Source: Streptomyces griseus (GTDB lineage Bacteria; Actinomycetota; Actinomycetes; Streptomycetales; Streptomycetaceae). From it: a stretch of 64,000 nucleotides of DNA. The DNA lies in assembly GCF_900460065.1 (NCBI RefSeq), contig NZ_UAVD01000039.1:62001-126000 (forward strand), in the 5' to 3' direction. Positions 17,231-28,397 of the stretch are shown here, one piece after another; position 1 is the stretch's first letter, and each line of letters starts with the position of its first letter. The translations under genes and the position numbers were made by a program. The notes under the pieces were generated by a model, which was given only the letters and a program-made list of their open reading frames with translations, was not told where the DNA came from and did no database searches.

Positions 17231-18199
17231 GTGTCCCACCCCTCCGCCGCCCCTCGGGCGGGCAGTGCCGCTCCGCCCGCCGGAGCGCACCGCTTCAGCT
17301 CCGTCATCAGCCGCATCGCGGAGGAGATGGGCGCACTCGCCGACCACGGCACTCCCGCCGACTACATCCCGATGCTCGCCGGCGCCGACCCCCGGCGCTT
17401 CGGCATGGCCGTCGCCGAGCCCGACGGAACCGTCTACGGCGTCGGTGACTGGCGGCAGCCGTTCTCGACCCAGTCCATATCCAAGGTGTTCGCCCTGGCC
17501 CTGGCCCTCTCCCTGGACGGCGAGCGGATATGGCGGGGAGTGGGCCGGGAGCCCTCGGGCAACCCGTTCAACTCCCTGGTGCAGTTGGAGTACGAGAACG
17601 GCATCCCCCGCAACCCCTTCATCAACGCCGGCGCCCTGGTGGTGACCGACCGGCTGCAGGCACTGACCGGGGACGCCGCAGGCCGGGTGCGGGAGCTGCT
17701 GCGCTCGGAGAGCGGCAACCCCGCCATCGACTTCGTGCCGGAGGTCGCCGCCTCCGAGGCGGCCTTCGGCGACCGCAACGCCGCGCTGGCCCACTTCATG
17801 GCCTCCTACGACAACATCACGCTCCCGGTCCCCGAACTGCTCGCCGCCTACTTCCGCCAGTGCTCGATCGAGGCGTCCTGCGCGGACCTGGCCCTCTCGG
17901 CGGGGTTCCTCGCCCGGGGCGGGACCCTGGCCGACGGGTCCGCGCTGCTGACCCGCAGCCAGGCGAAGCAGGTCAACGCGGTCATGCTCACCTGCGGGAC
18001 GTACGACGCGGCCGGAGAGTTCGCCTACCGGGTGGGGCTGCCGGGCAAGAGCGGGGTCGGCGGGGGGATCATCGCGATCGTGCCCGGCGAGTGCACCCTG
18101 TGCGTATGGAGCCCGGGGCTCGACCGGCGCGGCAACTCGGTGGCGGGCGTGTCGGCGCTCGCCCGCTTCACCACGCTGACCGGGCTGTCCGTCTTCTGA
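17231..18199 (+). CDS. glsA: Glutaminase A
   Basis: A 322-residue glutaminase that hydrolyses L-glutamine to glutamate and ammonia, with a serine beta-lactamase-like fold. The S-x-x-K pair is in FSTQSISKVFALAL; other family blocks are RFGMAV, GNPFNSLVQLEYENGIPRNP, INAGAL and PGKSGVGGGI. Length is typical of the bacterial enzyme. Start is GTG 17231; no other gene appears to share the transcript, and the following PPOX gene is convergent. Confidence 0.95.
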   Translation: MSHPSAAPRAGSAAPPAGAHRFSSVISRIAEEMGALADHGTPADYIPMLAGADPRRFGMAVAEPDGTVYGVGDWRQPFSTQSISKVFALALALSLDGERIWRGVGREPSGNPFNSLVQLEYENGIPRNPFINAGALVVTDRLQALTGDAAGRVRELLRSESGNPAIDFVPEVAASEAAFGDRNAALAHFMASYDNITLPVPELLAAYFRQCSIEASCADLALSAGFLARGGTLADGSALLTRSQAKQVNAVMLTCGTYDAAGEFAYRVGLPGKSGVGGGIIAIVPGECTLCVWSPGLDRRGNSVAGVSALARFTTLTGLSVF

Positions 18200-18209
18200 C
18201 GCGGCCGGG

Positions 18210-18731
18210 CTACCGGTCGTCCGGCCCGGTCCAGAACTGGCGCGGCGCGAAGCCCTCGCGCCGCAGCCAGTGCTCCGTGTAGACGATCCGCTCGGCCTCG
18301 ACCACGACGAGGGGGCCCGACGGAGGTTCGTCGAGCGAACGCGACCGCTCCACATGGTCGGACTGCCAGCGGAAGGCCGGCCAGTAGTGCGCGAAGTCGG
18401 GGTCGTCCTCGGACAGCACGCGAGCCCGCCCGAAGATCTGGGCCCCCCGGCTGCTGGCCTGCCCGACCAGCGGTGCGAAGACGCCCACCGACACCCGGGG
18501 GTCGGCGGCGAGGTTCCGCATCTTCGGGGAACCGGCCGCCGTGCTGAACAGGATCGCGAAGCCGAGGGGGAAGTACCGCACGGGTGTCGCGAGGGGCCCG
18601 TCCGGGCCGGCGGTCGCGAGCACGCACATGTTCTGCGTCGACAGCAGGTTGAGGATGCGTTCCTCCAGCCGCTCGCGATCGAGCCGCTTCTCGGGCGAGG
18701 GGCCGGCCAGCCACGGGTTGGTCACAGGCAT
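18210..18731 (-). CDS. Pyridoxamine 5'-phosphate oxidase-fold (FMN/F420-binding split barrel) protein
   Basis: A 173-residue protein with the split-barrel fold: an N-terminal helix (RLEERILNLLSTQNMCVLATAG), PLATPVRYF, and a mid block RVSVGVF. It probably binds FMN, heme or F420; substrate unknown. Start ATG 18731 has GGAGA at eight bases. A long upstream extension of this frame overlaps the methyltransferase gene and is not coding. It is co-directional with and downstream of the methyltransferase. Confidence 0.85.
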   Translation of the reverse strand: MPVTNPWLAGPSPEKRLDRERLEERILNLLSTQNMCVLATAGPDGPLATPVRYFPLGFAILFSTAAGSPKMRNLAADPRVSVGVFAPLVGQASSRGAQIFGRARVLSEDDPDFAHYWPAFRWQSDHVERSRSLDEPPSGPLVVVEAERIVYTEHWLRREGFAPRQFWTGPDDR

Positions 18732-18805
18732 GGTCGAGTCTCCCACGCCCCGCCGCCCGCGGTGCGGGCGCCTGGGCCCTGCGGCTCCCAACCGCCCGCG
18801 GGGCG

Positions 18806-19543
18806 TCATGACGTGAGGGCGACGAGGTGGTAGAGCGGGTCCGGGCGGGGCACGTCCTGGTCCGGCAGCGCGGCGAGCCGCCGGCACACGTCGGCCACCT
18901 CGTCCCGGGGCGCGTGGGTGCACCAGGAGATGCTGCCCGCCTCGATCACCTCGCGCCAGCTCCGGGGGCTGCGGCCCTGCCCCGTGCCGGGGAACCGCGT
19001 CCGACCGGCGGCCTCCAGTCCCCGTTCCGCCGCCAGCCGGAGCAACCGGTCGGACCGGTCGGGCACCCGGGGCGCGTACCGGCGGCGCAGGTCGGCCGTG
19101 ACCTCGGCGATGTCGCTGTCCTCGGCGAAGTACGCGTCGTTCTTGTCGACGGTGGTGACCAGCACCCCACCGGGGCGCAGCACCCGGACCGCCTCGGACA
19201 GCACGGGCACGGGGTCCGGCAGCAGGTGCAGCAGCCAGACGATCACCACGGCGTCCACCGCGTCCGAGGCGAAGGGCAGCCGTGCGCCGTCGCCCCGCAC
19301 GACGCCGCCCGGCACCCGCCGCGCGGCGAGGCCCAGCATCCCGGGCGAACGGTCCACGCCCAGCACCGTCCGCCCAGGACGCCGGAGCCGCTCCGTCACG
19401 ATGCCCGTGCCGCACGCGAGATCCAGGACCGTGCAAGGCCCGTGCGGCAGGAGCCGCTCCAGCGCCTCCGCCGCCGCCCGGGCCCTCGGTTCACCACCCC
19501 GCGACGCGTCGTAGTGCCGGGCCTCGTCGTCGTAGTCGAGCAC
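18806..19543 (-). CDS. Class I SAM-dependent methyltransferase
   Basis: A 245-residue protein with the Rossmann methyltransferase motifs: motif I VLDLACGTGIVTE, motif II GVDRSPGML, a GDGARLPFASDAVDAV block and motif III LRPGGVLVTTVD. Similar to UbiE/Methyltransferase_11 proteins; substrate unknown. Located 74 bases upstream of the PPOX gene on the same strand. Confidence 0.87.
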   Translation of the reverse strand: MLDYDDEARHYDASRGGEPRARAAAEALERLLPHGPCTVLDLACGTGIVTERLRRPGRTVLGVDRSPGMLGLAARRVPGGVVRGDGARLPFASDAVDAVVIVWLLHLLPDPVPVLSEAVRVLRPGGVLVTTVDKNDAYFAEDSDIAEVTADLRRRYAPRVPDRSDRLLRLAAERGLEAAGRTRFPGTGQGRSPRSWREVIEAGSISWCTHAPRDEVADVCRRLAALPDQDVPRPDPLYHLVALTS

Positions 19544-19600
19544 GTTCGTCCCCTGTTCCCTGCCGGCCGTGGTGTGGGCACCCTAGGGCCTGCCGCCCGC

Positions 19601-20494
19601 TCAGACGATCAGCACCCGGCGGCCCCGCGTGTGCCCCGCCCGGCTGTCGATGTGCGCGGCGGCGGCCTCGGCGAGCGGGTAGGACTTCTCCACCGGGATG
19701 TGCAGCCTGCCGCGTGAGATCAGCGCCACCGCCTCGGCCAGCGCGTCCGGCACGCTCCCCGCCACGCCGGAGAAGCGGACGCCGAACTCCGGTGCGCCCA
19801 GGTCCGCGATGGTGACCACCTTCCGCGGGTCGCCGGTCAGTTCGACCAGTTCGCCGAGCACGCCCGAGCCCGCCAGATCGAGCGCGGCGTCGACGCGGCC
19901 GAGCTGCCGCACCCGCTCGACCCAGCCCTCGCCGTACGTCGTGGCGAGCGCGCCCAGGCCGCGGAGGTACTCCAGGTTGGCGGCGCCCGCCGTGCCGATG
20001 ACCGTGACGCCCCGGTCGCGGGCGATCTGGAGCACCGCCGAACCGACGCCGCCGGACGCGCCGTTGACCAGCAGCGTCTCACCGGGGCGGACCCCGACCT
20101 CCCGGATGACGCGGAGCGCGGTCTCCACCACGGACGGGTAGCCCGCCGCCTCCTCGAACGTCAGGCCCTGCGGCATCCGGGCCCACGCCGACAGCACGGC
20201 GAACTCCGCGTACGTGTCGGAGCCCTCGCCGAACACGTGGTCGCCGATCGCTACTCCCTCGACGCCCTCGCCCACCTCGTCCACCACTCCGGCGGCGTCG
20301 AGGCCCACCCCTGACGGCAGTTCGACCGGATGCGCTCCCAGGACCTGGCCCTCACGGATGCGCCAGTCGACCGGGTTCACTCCGGCCGCGCGGACGCGGA
20401 CGCGTATCCGGCCCGGGCCCGCGTGGGGCTCCTCGGCGGCGATGAGGCGCAGGACATCCGGGCCGCCGAACGCGGCGAAGCTCACTTTCTTCAT
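19601..20494 (-). CDS. NADP-dependent quinone oxidoreductase (MDR family, zinc-independent)
   Basis: A 297-residue medium-chain reductase. It begins MKKVSFAAFGGPDVL, has the nucleotide-binding motif LVNGASGGVGSAVLQIA and the VNPVDWRIREG segment; the catalytic-zinc cysteines of alcohol dehydrogenases are absent, which fits quinone reductases. The ATG at 20494 is preceded by TACGGT at seven bases and no ribosome site, so it is probably leaderless. It diverges from a TetR gene, with an 11-bp palindrome between them. Confidence 0.9.
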   Translation of the reverse strand: MKKVSFAAFGGPDVLRLIAAEEPHAGPGRIRVRVRAAGVNPVDWRIREGQVLGAHPVELPSGVGLDAAGVVDEVGEGVEGVAIGDHVFGEGSDTYAEFAVLSAWARMPQGLTFEEAAGYPSVVETALRVIREVGVRPGETLLVNGASGGVGSAVLQIARDRGVTVIGTAGAANLEYLRGLGALATTYGEGWVERVRQLGRVDAALDLAGSGVLGELVELTGDPRKVVTIADLGAPEFGVRFSGVAGSVPDALAEAVALISRGRLHIPVEKSYPLAEAAAAHIDSRAGHTRGRRVLIV

Positions 20495-20501
20495 GCGGCA
20501 G

Positions 20502-20507
20502 ACCGTA
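20502..20507 (-). promoter_or_regulatory. Predicted -10 box of the oxidoreductase gene
   Basis: TACGGT on the minus strand, seven bases before ATG 20494, adjacent to the CTAACGGTTAG palindrome. Confidence 0.5.
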
Positions 20508-20510
20508 GCA

Positions 20511-20521
20511 CTAACGGTTAG
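20511..20521. promoter_or_regulatory. Probable TetR operator (CTAACGGTTAG)
   Basis: A perfect 5-1-5 palindrome in the 70-base divergent promoter region, immediately upstream of the oxidoreductase -10 box, where a bound repressor would block RNA polymerase. Confidence 0.55.
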
Positions 20522-20564
20522 CTTTATGTATCTGTTGTTGTTTTGTATTTGGTAGCGTTCGCGC

Positions 20565-21143
20565 ATGAACGAGCCCGCCGGGCGCCGCGAGCGCAAGAAG
20601 GCCGCGACCCGCCAGAAGATCGCCGACACCGCCTTGCGACTCTTCCTGGAACGCGGCTACGGCGCCGTGGGCATCCGTGACGTGGCGGCCGAGGCGGACG
20701 TGGCCGTCACCACGCTGTTCTCCCACTTCGCCTCGAAAGAGGCGTTGGTGTTCGAGCAGGACCAGGGCTTCGAGCAGGGCCTCGTCCGGGCGGTCGCCGA
20801 CCGGACTCCGGACGATCCGCTGATTCCCGCGCTGCGCCGCGAGATCCACGCCCAGGTACGCCACTGCGCGGCGCCGGGGGCCGCCCCGGTCCGGAACATG
20901 ATCGACTCCTCGCCGTCCCTGCGGGAGTACGAGGAGTCGATGCGCCTGCGCCACGCCGAGTCGCTGGCCGCCGCCATCGCGGCCGATCTCGGCGTACCGG
21001 AGACGTCCACGGCCTGCCGGACGATCGCGAGGTTCGCGACCGACGCCTACGCGCTGGCCCGCGAGGCGGCCGATCCGCAGGCCGCCGTGGACGAGATCTT
21101 CCGGATGATCGAGGCGGCCTGGGAGGCCTCCCGCCTCGGCTGA
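20565..21143 (+). CDS. TetR/AcrR-family regulator
   Basis: A 192-residue TetR protein: ERKKAATRQKIADTALRLFLERGYGAVGIRDVAAEADVAVTTLFSHF forms the HTH and the rest is a helical effector domain. TAGCGT at 20553-20558 lies six bases before the ATG, so the transcript is predicted leaderless. It diverges from the quinone oxidoreductase and most likely represses it in response to an electrophile or quinone. Confidence 0.9.
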   Translation: MNEPAGRRERKKAATRQKIADTALRLFLERGYGAVGIRDVAAEADVAVTTLFSHFASKEALVFEQDQGFEQGLVRAVADRTPDDPLIPALRREIHAQVRHCAAPGAAPVRNMIDSSPSLREYEESMRLRHAESLAAAIAADLGVPETSTACRTIARFATDAYALAREAADPQAAVDEIFRMIEAAWEASRLG

Positions 21144-21170
21144 GACGCGGTCGGGGCACGGCGGCCCGGC

Positions 21171-22448
21171 TCAGAAGTCTTGTTCAAAGGCCGGGCGCTC
21201 AGAGGCCGGGCCCAGGTGTTCGGGCTGAGGCGCCCGAGCGGCGAGCCCGCCGCGAGGGCCGTGCCAGTCGAGGCACAGGACGGTCGCGTCGTCCTTCGGC
21301 GGCCGGCCGCCGAAGGCGTCGGCCACCGCGGCGACCAGGGTGCGGACGACCTCGCGCGGACGCTCGGCCGAGGTCCGCAGCAGGAGGCCGGGCAGGTCGA
21401 CCGTCTCCGCTTCGCGCTCCTGCATGCCGTCGGTGAACAACAGGAGCCGGTCACCCGGGCGCAGGTCGATGTCCTGCACCTCGTAGGAGCCCTGCGCGGT
21501 GAAGCCGAACGGCATGTTGACGGCCAGACCCACCTCCTCGACCGCGCCCCCGCGCAGCCGGAGCGGCCCCGGGTGCCCCGCGTTGACCAACTGCGCGCCG
21601 CTTCCGTCGAGCGCGATACGGAGCAACTGGCCCGTGGCGTAGGCGTGGCGCCCGTGGTCGAGGAGGGCCTGATGCATGTGCCGGGCCTGGTCGGCGAGGT
21701 CCGCTCCGGCGCGGCGGGCGCCGCGGGAGGCGTTCACCACCAGGGTGGCGGTCAGGGAGGCGTCGACGTCGTGGCCCATGGCGTCGGTGACGGACAGGTG
21801 CAGGGTGTCGTTGTCGAGGCTGTAGTCGTAGGTGTCCCCGGCGATGTCGGAGGCCGGGACCAGTGCGCCGGCGAGGGAGAACTCGGCCGCGTCGCAGGAC
21901 GGGGCGGAGGGAAGGAGCTGCCGCTGGATCTCCGCCGCCAGGCTCACCGTCGTGGTGCGGTTCCCCCAGTGGTAGAGGTCGGTGAAGCGGCGGTCGGTGA
22001 CGATGATGTACGCCAGCGCGTGCGCGGCCTCCTCGACCTGTTCCAGCACGCTCTCGGTCACGACGTCGAGGAACAGCTCCAGCACACCGATGGTGTCGCC
22101 GCGGTTGGTGACCGGCGCGAGCACGCGCTGCCCGAGCCCGTCCTCCTCCGCCAGCACCGTCCTCTGGGCGCGCAGGACCTTGTCGTAGACGCCGCTCCCG
22201 GCCAGCGGCACGCGCCCGGTCCGGTGCTCCTGGCGGGTGCCGGCCGGGTCCGCGCCCGCCCGGCGGTCGTCGGCCGTGTCGTTGACCCGCAGGAGGCGGC
22301 TGCCCACCACGTCGACGAAGAGGAACGACACGTACCGCGCCCCGAACCGGGTGCGCAGATTCTGGGCCACGACATCGATCGAGTGCACCGGGGCCGCGCT
22401 CTCCGCCGCCGCCAGCACCTCGGCCAGTCCCATCCGGTCACGTCTCAT
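21171..22448 (-). CDS. PP2C-type (SpoIIE/RsbU-like) serine phosphatase with N-terminal GAF-like domain
   Basis: A 425-residue putative signalling phosphatase. The first ~170 residues look like a GAF sensor (QRVLAPVTNRGDTIGVLELF). The phosphatase domain carries the metal-binding aspartates in ASDIAGDTYDY, TDAMGHDVDASL, GHPGPLRL, LLLFTDGMQEREAE and DDATVLCLD. Such proteins dephosphorylate STAS anti-anti-sigma factors. Start ATG 22448 follows GGGGAGG. No kinase or STAS partner lies next to it. Confidence 0.9.
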   Translation of the reverse strand: MRRDRMGLAEVLAAAESAAPVHSIDVVAQNLRTRFGARYVSFLFVDVVGSRLLRVNDTADDRRAGADPAGTRQEHRTGRVPLAGSGVYDKVLRAQRTVLAEEDGLGQRVLAPVTNRGDTIGVLELFLDVVTESVLEQVEEAAHALAYIIVTDRRFTDLYHWGNRTTTVSLAAEIQRQLLPSAPSCDAAEFSLAGALVPASDIAGDTYDYSLDNDTLHLSVTDAMGHDVDASLTATLVVNASRGARRAGADLADQARHMHQALLDHGRHAYATGQLLRIALDGSGAQLVNAGHPGPLRLRGGAVEEVGLAVNMPFGFTAQGSYEVQDIDLRPGDRLLLFTDGMQEREAETVDLPGLLLRTSAERPREVVRTLVAAVADAFGGRPPKDDATVLCLDWHGPRGGLAARAPQPEHLGPASERPAFEQDF

Positions 22449-22752
22449 CTCAGCCTCCCCGAGTGTGAGACTGCTTCTGCCCGCTGACGTCTTTCTCATG
22501 GGCCCGGTCGAGCAATCCTGCGGTGGCGGGGACCGAATCCGACCGGGCGCCCGGCGTGGTCTCCCCGTAGGTCCTGTCGCCGGACTGCCGACCGCGGCAC
22601 CCGGACCGACGGACCGAGGGGCCGCACCGCACGGAGCCGTACCCCGGCGCGCGGCCGAACAGCCGTGTACGCAACGGAGTTCGGGGCACCCGATCGACAG
22701 GCCGGTCCGCTTCGGGACCGGACTCGGCGCGATCGTCCCGAAGGAGCGACAG
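22449..22752. other. Intergenic region between phosphatase and small membrane protein genes
   Basis: A 304-base divergent region. It should contain both promoters; I see no clear repeat, palindrome or additional small gene with a ribosome site. Confidence 0.5.
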
Positions 22753-23025
22753 ATGGCTACGCAGTACGACAACCAGACGACCGGTCAAGGGCATCACGGT
22801 ACGCCGCGGCGAGGCGCCGAAGGCAACGTCTTCAGCATCATCGCGATGGTGCTCGGCGTGATCGGGCTGATATTCCTGCCGATCGTCTTCGCCCTGGGCG
22901 GGCTGGTCATGGCCATCATCGCCAAGACCGTCCGGCACGAGCGGCTCGCCACGGTCGCCATCGTGATCAGCGCCGTCGGACTGGTCGGCGGAATGGTCCT
23001 CGGCGCCATCTTCGCCAGCATGTGA
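22753..23025 (+). CDS. Small two-span membrane protein (DUF4190-like)
   Basis: A 90-residue protein with a polar N-terminus and two transmembrane helices (FSIIAMVLGVIGLIFLPIVFALGG and ATVAIVISAVGLVGGMVLGAIF) separated by a KTVRHER loop, the arrangement of DUF4190-like proteins. AAGGAGCGACAG precedes the ATG at 22753. A very strong hairpin follows. Function unknown. Confidence 0.75.
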   Translation: MATQYDNQTTGQGHHGTPRRGAEGNVFSIIAMVLGVIGLIFLPIVFALGGLVMAIIAKTVRHERLATVAIVISAVGLVGGMVLGAIFASM

Positions 23026-23030
23026 GCGAG

Positions 23031-23085
23031 CCGGGCGGGCCGGGAGCCCGAGGCGGATCCCGCCTCGGGCTCCCGGCCCGCCCGG
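23031..23085 (+). terminator. 26-bp perfect hairpin terminator
   Basis: The arms 23031-23056 and 23060-23085 are perfectly complementary with a 3-base loop, starting six bases after the stop of the small membrane protein gene. Confidence 0.8.
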
Positions 23086-23227
23086 TGCCCCACGAGGGCG
23101 TCGGAGGAGCTCGCCGCCCCGCCTTTTTGCAGGCGGGCGCCGTTCTCCGGACACGGTCGAGCGCGCTGCCGCTCCCGTCGCGCCGGTGTGAGGCGGTCAC
23201 CTCTTCGGCGTACGCGACAATGGAGCC

Positions 23228-24376
23228 ATGACCACGCTCGCCCCCGCCCTCCCGCACCTCAGCATCGGCCCGCACACCGTGCGGCCGCCGGTCGTGCTGG
23301 CCCCGATGGCCGGCATCACCAACGCCCCGTTCCGGACGCTGTGCCGGGAGTTCTCCGGCGGCAAGGGGCTGTTCGTCAGCGAGATGATCACCACGCGAGC
23401 GCTGGTCGAGCGCAACGAGAAGACCATGCAGCTCATCCACTTCGACGCGACCGAGACCCCGCGCTCGATCCAGCTGTACGGAGTGGACCCGGTCACCGTC
23501 GGCAAGGCCGTCCGGATGATCGTCGACGAGGACCTGGCCGACCACATCGACCTGAACTTCGGCTGCCCGGTCCCCAAGGTCACCCGCAAGGGCGGCGGCT
23601 CCGCGCTCCCGTACAAGCGGCCCCTGCTGCGGGCCATCCTCAGGGAAGCCGTGTCCAACGCCGGGGACCTCCCCGTCACCATCAAGATGCGCAAGGGCAT
23701 CGACGACGACCACCTCACCTTCCTCGACGCCGGCCGCATCGCCGTCGAGGAAGGCGTCACCGCCGTCGCCCTGCACGGGCGCACCACCGCCCAGCACTAC
23801 GGGGGCACCGCCGACTGGGACGCCATCGCCCGGCTCAAGGAGCACGTCCCGGAGATCCCCGTGCTCGGCAACGGCGACATCTGGTGCGCGGACGACGCCC
23901 TGCGGATGATGCGCGAGACCGGCTGCGACGGGGTCGTCGTCGGGCGCGGCTGCCTGGGGCGGCCGTGGATCTTCGCCGACCTCGTGAACGCCATGGAGGG
24001 CCGCGAGGCCCGGCACGCGCCCGCCCTGCGCGAGGTCGCGGACGTCATGGTGCGCCACGCGACGCTGCTGGGGGAGTGGATCGGCGACGAGGCCCGCGGC
24101 GTGATCGACTTCCGCAAGCACGTGGCCTGGTATCTCAAGGGCTTCGCGGTCGGCTCGGAGATGCGCAAGAAGCTGGCGGTCACCTCCTCGCTGGAGGAGC
24201 TGAGCGGCCAACTGCACGAGCTGGACCTCGACCAGCCCTGGCCGGACGGCGCCGACGGGCCGCGCGGCCGTACCTCGGGCAACAACCGGGTCGTCCTGCC
24301 GGACGGCTGGCTGAAGGACCCGTACGACTGCGCGGGCATCAGCGCCGACGCGGAGCTGGACACCTCCGGCGGCTGA
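23228..24376 (+). CDS. dusB: tRNA-dihydrouridine synthase
   Basis: A 382-residue flavin enzyme that reduces uridine in tRNA D-loops using NADPH. Signatures are PPVVLAPMAGITNAPFR, the catalytic cysteine in IDLNFGCPVPKV, RKGGGSAL, HGRTTAQHYGG and GNGDIW. The DusB-type name follows overall similarity; the actinobacterial enzyme is somewhat longer because of a C-terminal tail (DGWLKDPYDCAG). Start ATG 23228 with GGAG close by. Confidence 0.92.
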   Translation: MTTLAPALPHLSIGPHTVRPPVVLAPMAGITNAPFRTLCREFSGGKGLFVSEMITTRALVERNEKTMQLIHFDATETPRSIQLYGVDPVTVGKAVRMIVDEDLADHIDLNFGCPVPKVTRKGGGSALPYKRPLLRAILREAVSNAGDLPVTIKMRKGIDDDHLTFLDAGRIAVEEGVTAVALHGRTTAQHYGGTADWDAIARLKEHVPEIPVLGNGDIWCADDALRMMRETGCDGVVVGRGCLGRPWIFADLVNAMEGREARHAPALREVADVMVRHATLLGEWIGDEARGVIDFRKHVAWYLKGFAVGSEMRKKLAVTSSLEELSGQLHELDLDQPWPDGADGPRGRTSGNNRVVLPDGWLKDPYDCAGISADAELDTSGG

Positions 24377-24969
24377 TCCCGGCCCGGGCCCCCGCGGACC
24401 CGGTCCACCGGGCCCCGTGCCCGGACCGACCCGCCCTCGTACGCCACCTCACCCCCTCATGACCACGTCCGGCGCGGCGTGGCGCTCCGGCATGGGCCGG
24501 GACCGGCCGGTGGTGGCAGCCCGCGCGGGGGCGGCCCTTCGCCCGTAGCCTGGAAGAGGCCGCCCCGGGGTGCTCAGCGACTGCCCGAGGCGTCCGGATC
24601 CTGAAATCCGGGGTCCGAAGCGGGCGTGATTCGCGCCACCCTTGATCGGGGTTGCGCTCAGATGAGCACTTTCAAGGTGGCTGCACTTCTGGAAGGCGTG
24701 GCACTCAGTGCCACCTCGCCGCGTTCGACAAGTGAACTCACCTGGTGGATGACCCGCTCATGTGAGCGTGTGGGGTCAAGTTTCGGCCATGCCGCATTCA
24801 GGAGGTGAAGGCGGAGCGTCAGATGCTTCGGCCGGGCGAGCCTTTCGATCTGCTGGCGGACGGGTGGTTGCGGCCGTATGACGACCAAGTGGACGTACCC
24901 ATCCACCTTCGATCTGGGTATGTTCCTCGCCGTCAGGGCAGCCACCGCGTCCTCGAGGAGTCGAGACCC
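24377..24969. other. Long leader/intergenic region upstream of ppdK
   Basis: This 593-base stretch precedes ppdK. From about 24600 the GC content falls below that of flanking genes, and it contains short inverted repeats (GGCACTCAGTGCC near 24700, GCTCATGTGAGC near 24755) and a copy of AGGAGGTGA near 24800. A 48-codon frame (24662-24808, MSTFKVAALLEGV) and an in-frame extension of ppdK from GTG 24805 are both open, but neither is convincingly coding. It may be a structured 5' untranslated region or a regulatory RNA. Confidence 0.4.
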
Positions 24970-27681
<2,712 letters not shown>

Positions 27682-27759
27682 CCCGGACTCACCGGGTCGG
27701 GGCCGCAGGGACGGCCCGGACCCACCGGTCGGGGCTGCGCGAACAGCCTCCGGCCTCCT

Positions 27760-27787
27760 GGGCAGGGCTGCACGAACAGCCCTGCCC
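27760..27787 (+). repeat. Inverted repeat, possible terminator
   Basis: GGGCAGGGCTG and its perfect complement flank a 6-base loop, 78 bases after the ppdK stop. Confidence 0.6.
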
Positions 27788-27816
27788 ACCGACCAGGGCC
27801 TCGAAGGCCCCGCCGA

Positions 27817-27853
27817 GAAGCGGCGGCACCCTGTGCGGGGGTGCCGCCGCTTC
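27817..27853 (+). terminator. Hairpin terminator after ppdK
   Basis: A 15-bp perfect stem (GAAGCGGCGGCACCC and complement) with a 7-base loop, the strongest terminator-like structure downstream of ppdK. Confidence 0.65.
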
Positions 27854-27865
27854 GCCGTGCGCCGA

Positions 27866-27950
27866 CGACCGGACGTGACCGGCTGACCGGGCCCACCGGC
27901 CCACCGCCGTGCGACGGCCGACCGGACGTGACCGGCTGACGGGGCCCACC
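27866..27950. repeat. Direct repeat, 32 bases, 53-base period
   Basis: The 32-base copies at 27866-27897 and 27919-27950 differ at one position (CGACCGGACGTGACCGGCTG core). They do not match a known element. Confidence 0.6.
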
Positions 27951-28115
27951 TGCTGACCGGATGTGCCCGACGGTACGCAAGTGGCGTGTGCGGAAATGAC
28001 CGGCGATACCGGGAAGTCGTCAGAACCGTGCACCGAATGCCGCGCGAGGAATGTGGCGCAGAGCACATTGCGTCGTTTAATGCGCAAAGAAATTCGGGTG
28101 ACCGGCCGGGGACCG

Positions 28116-28153
28116 GGGTGCGGTCCATGGATCCCCACCCATGGACCGCACCC
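28116..28153. repeat. 15-bp perfect inverted repeat
   Basis: GGGTGCGGTCCATGG and its complement surround an 8-base loop, in noncoding DNA about 250 bases before the winged-helix gene. It could be a terminator or protein-binding dyad. Confidence 0.6.
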
Positions 28154-28234
28154 GGCTTACCCCCGTCGGGTACGGAGCCGCACCGTCGCCCACCGCCGCC
28201 GAACACACAAAGCCCCCCACGGCCTTCACGTGCT

Positions 28235-28254
28235 CATCCGGTGGGCACCGGATG
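28235..28254. promoter_or_regulatory. Perfect palindrome CATCCGGTG-GG-CACCGGATG
   Basis: A 9-2-9 dyad about 140 bases upstream of the winged-helix regulator at 28398. The size and symmetry suit an operator, possibly autoregulatory; no direct proof. Confidence 0.4.
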
Positions 28255-28397
28255 CGTACCCGACGCCGTACAGCTTTTCGGGTGGAGCGGAGCGGGGCGA
28301 GACCTTTCACTTCTGGCCGAAACCCCGTGGTGACCTCCTGTGACGGTCCGCATACCCTTTGGTGGGGGCAATTGCGGATGCAACAGGTGGGGGAGTA

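Larger units (their letters stand above)
27682..28397. other. Repeat-rich intergenic region downstream of ppdK
   Basis: A 716-base region without a convincing gene. It holds four strong inverted repeats (listed separately), a tandem duplication with a 53-base period, and from about 28000 a lower-GC stretch that leads into the promoter of the winged-helix gene at 28398. Frames reading through it on both strands lack ribosome sites and recognisable domains. Confidence 0.5.

Noticed and set aside
24662..24808. A 48-codon gene upstream of ppdK
   Set aside because: No ribosome site at its ATG, weak third-position bias, and no recognisable sequence; left inside the leader region as uncertain.
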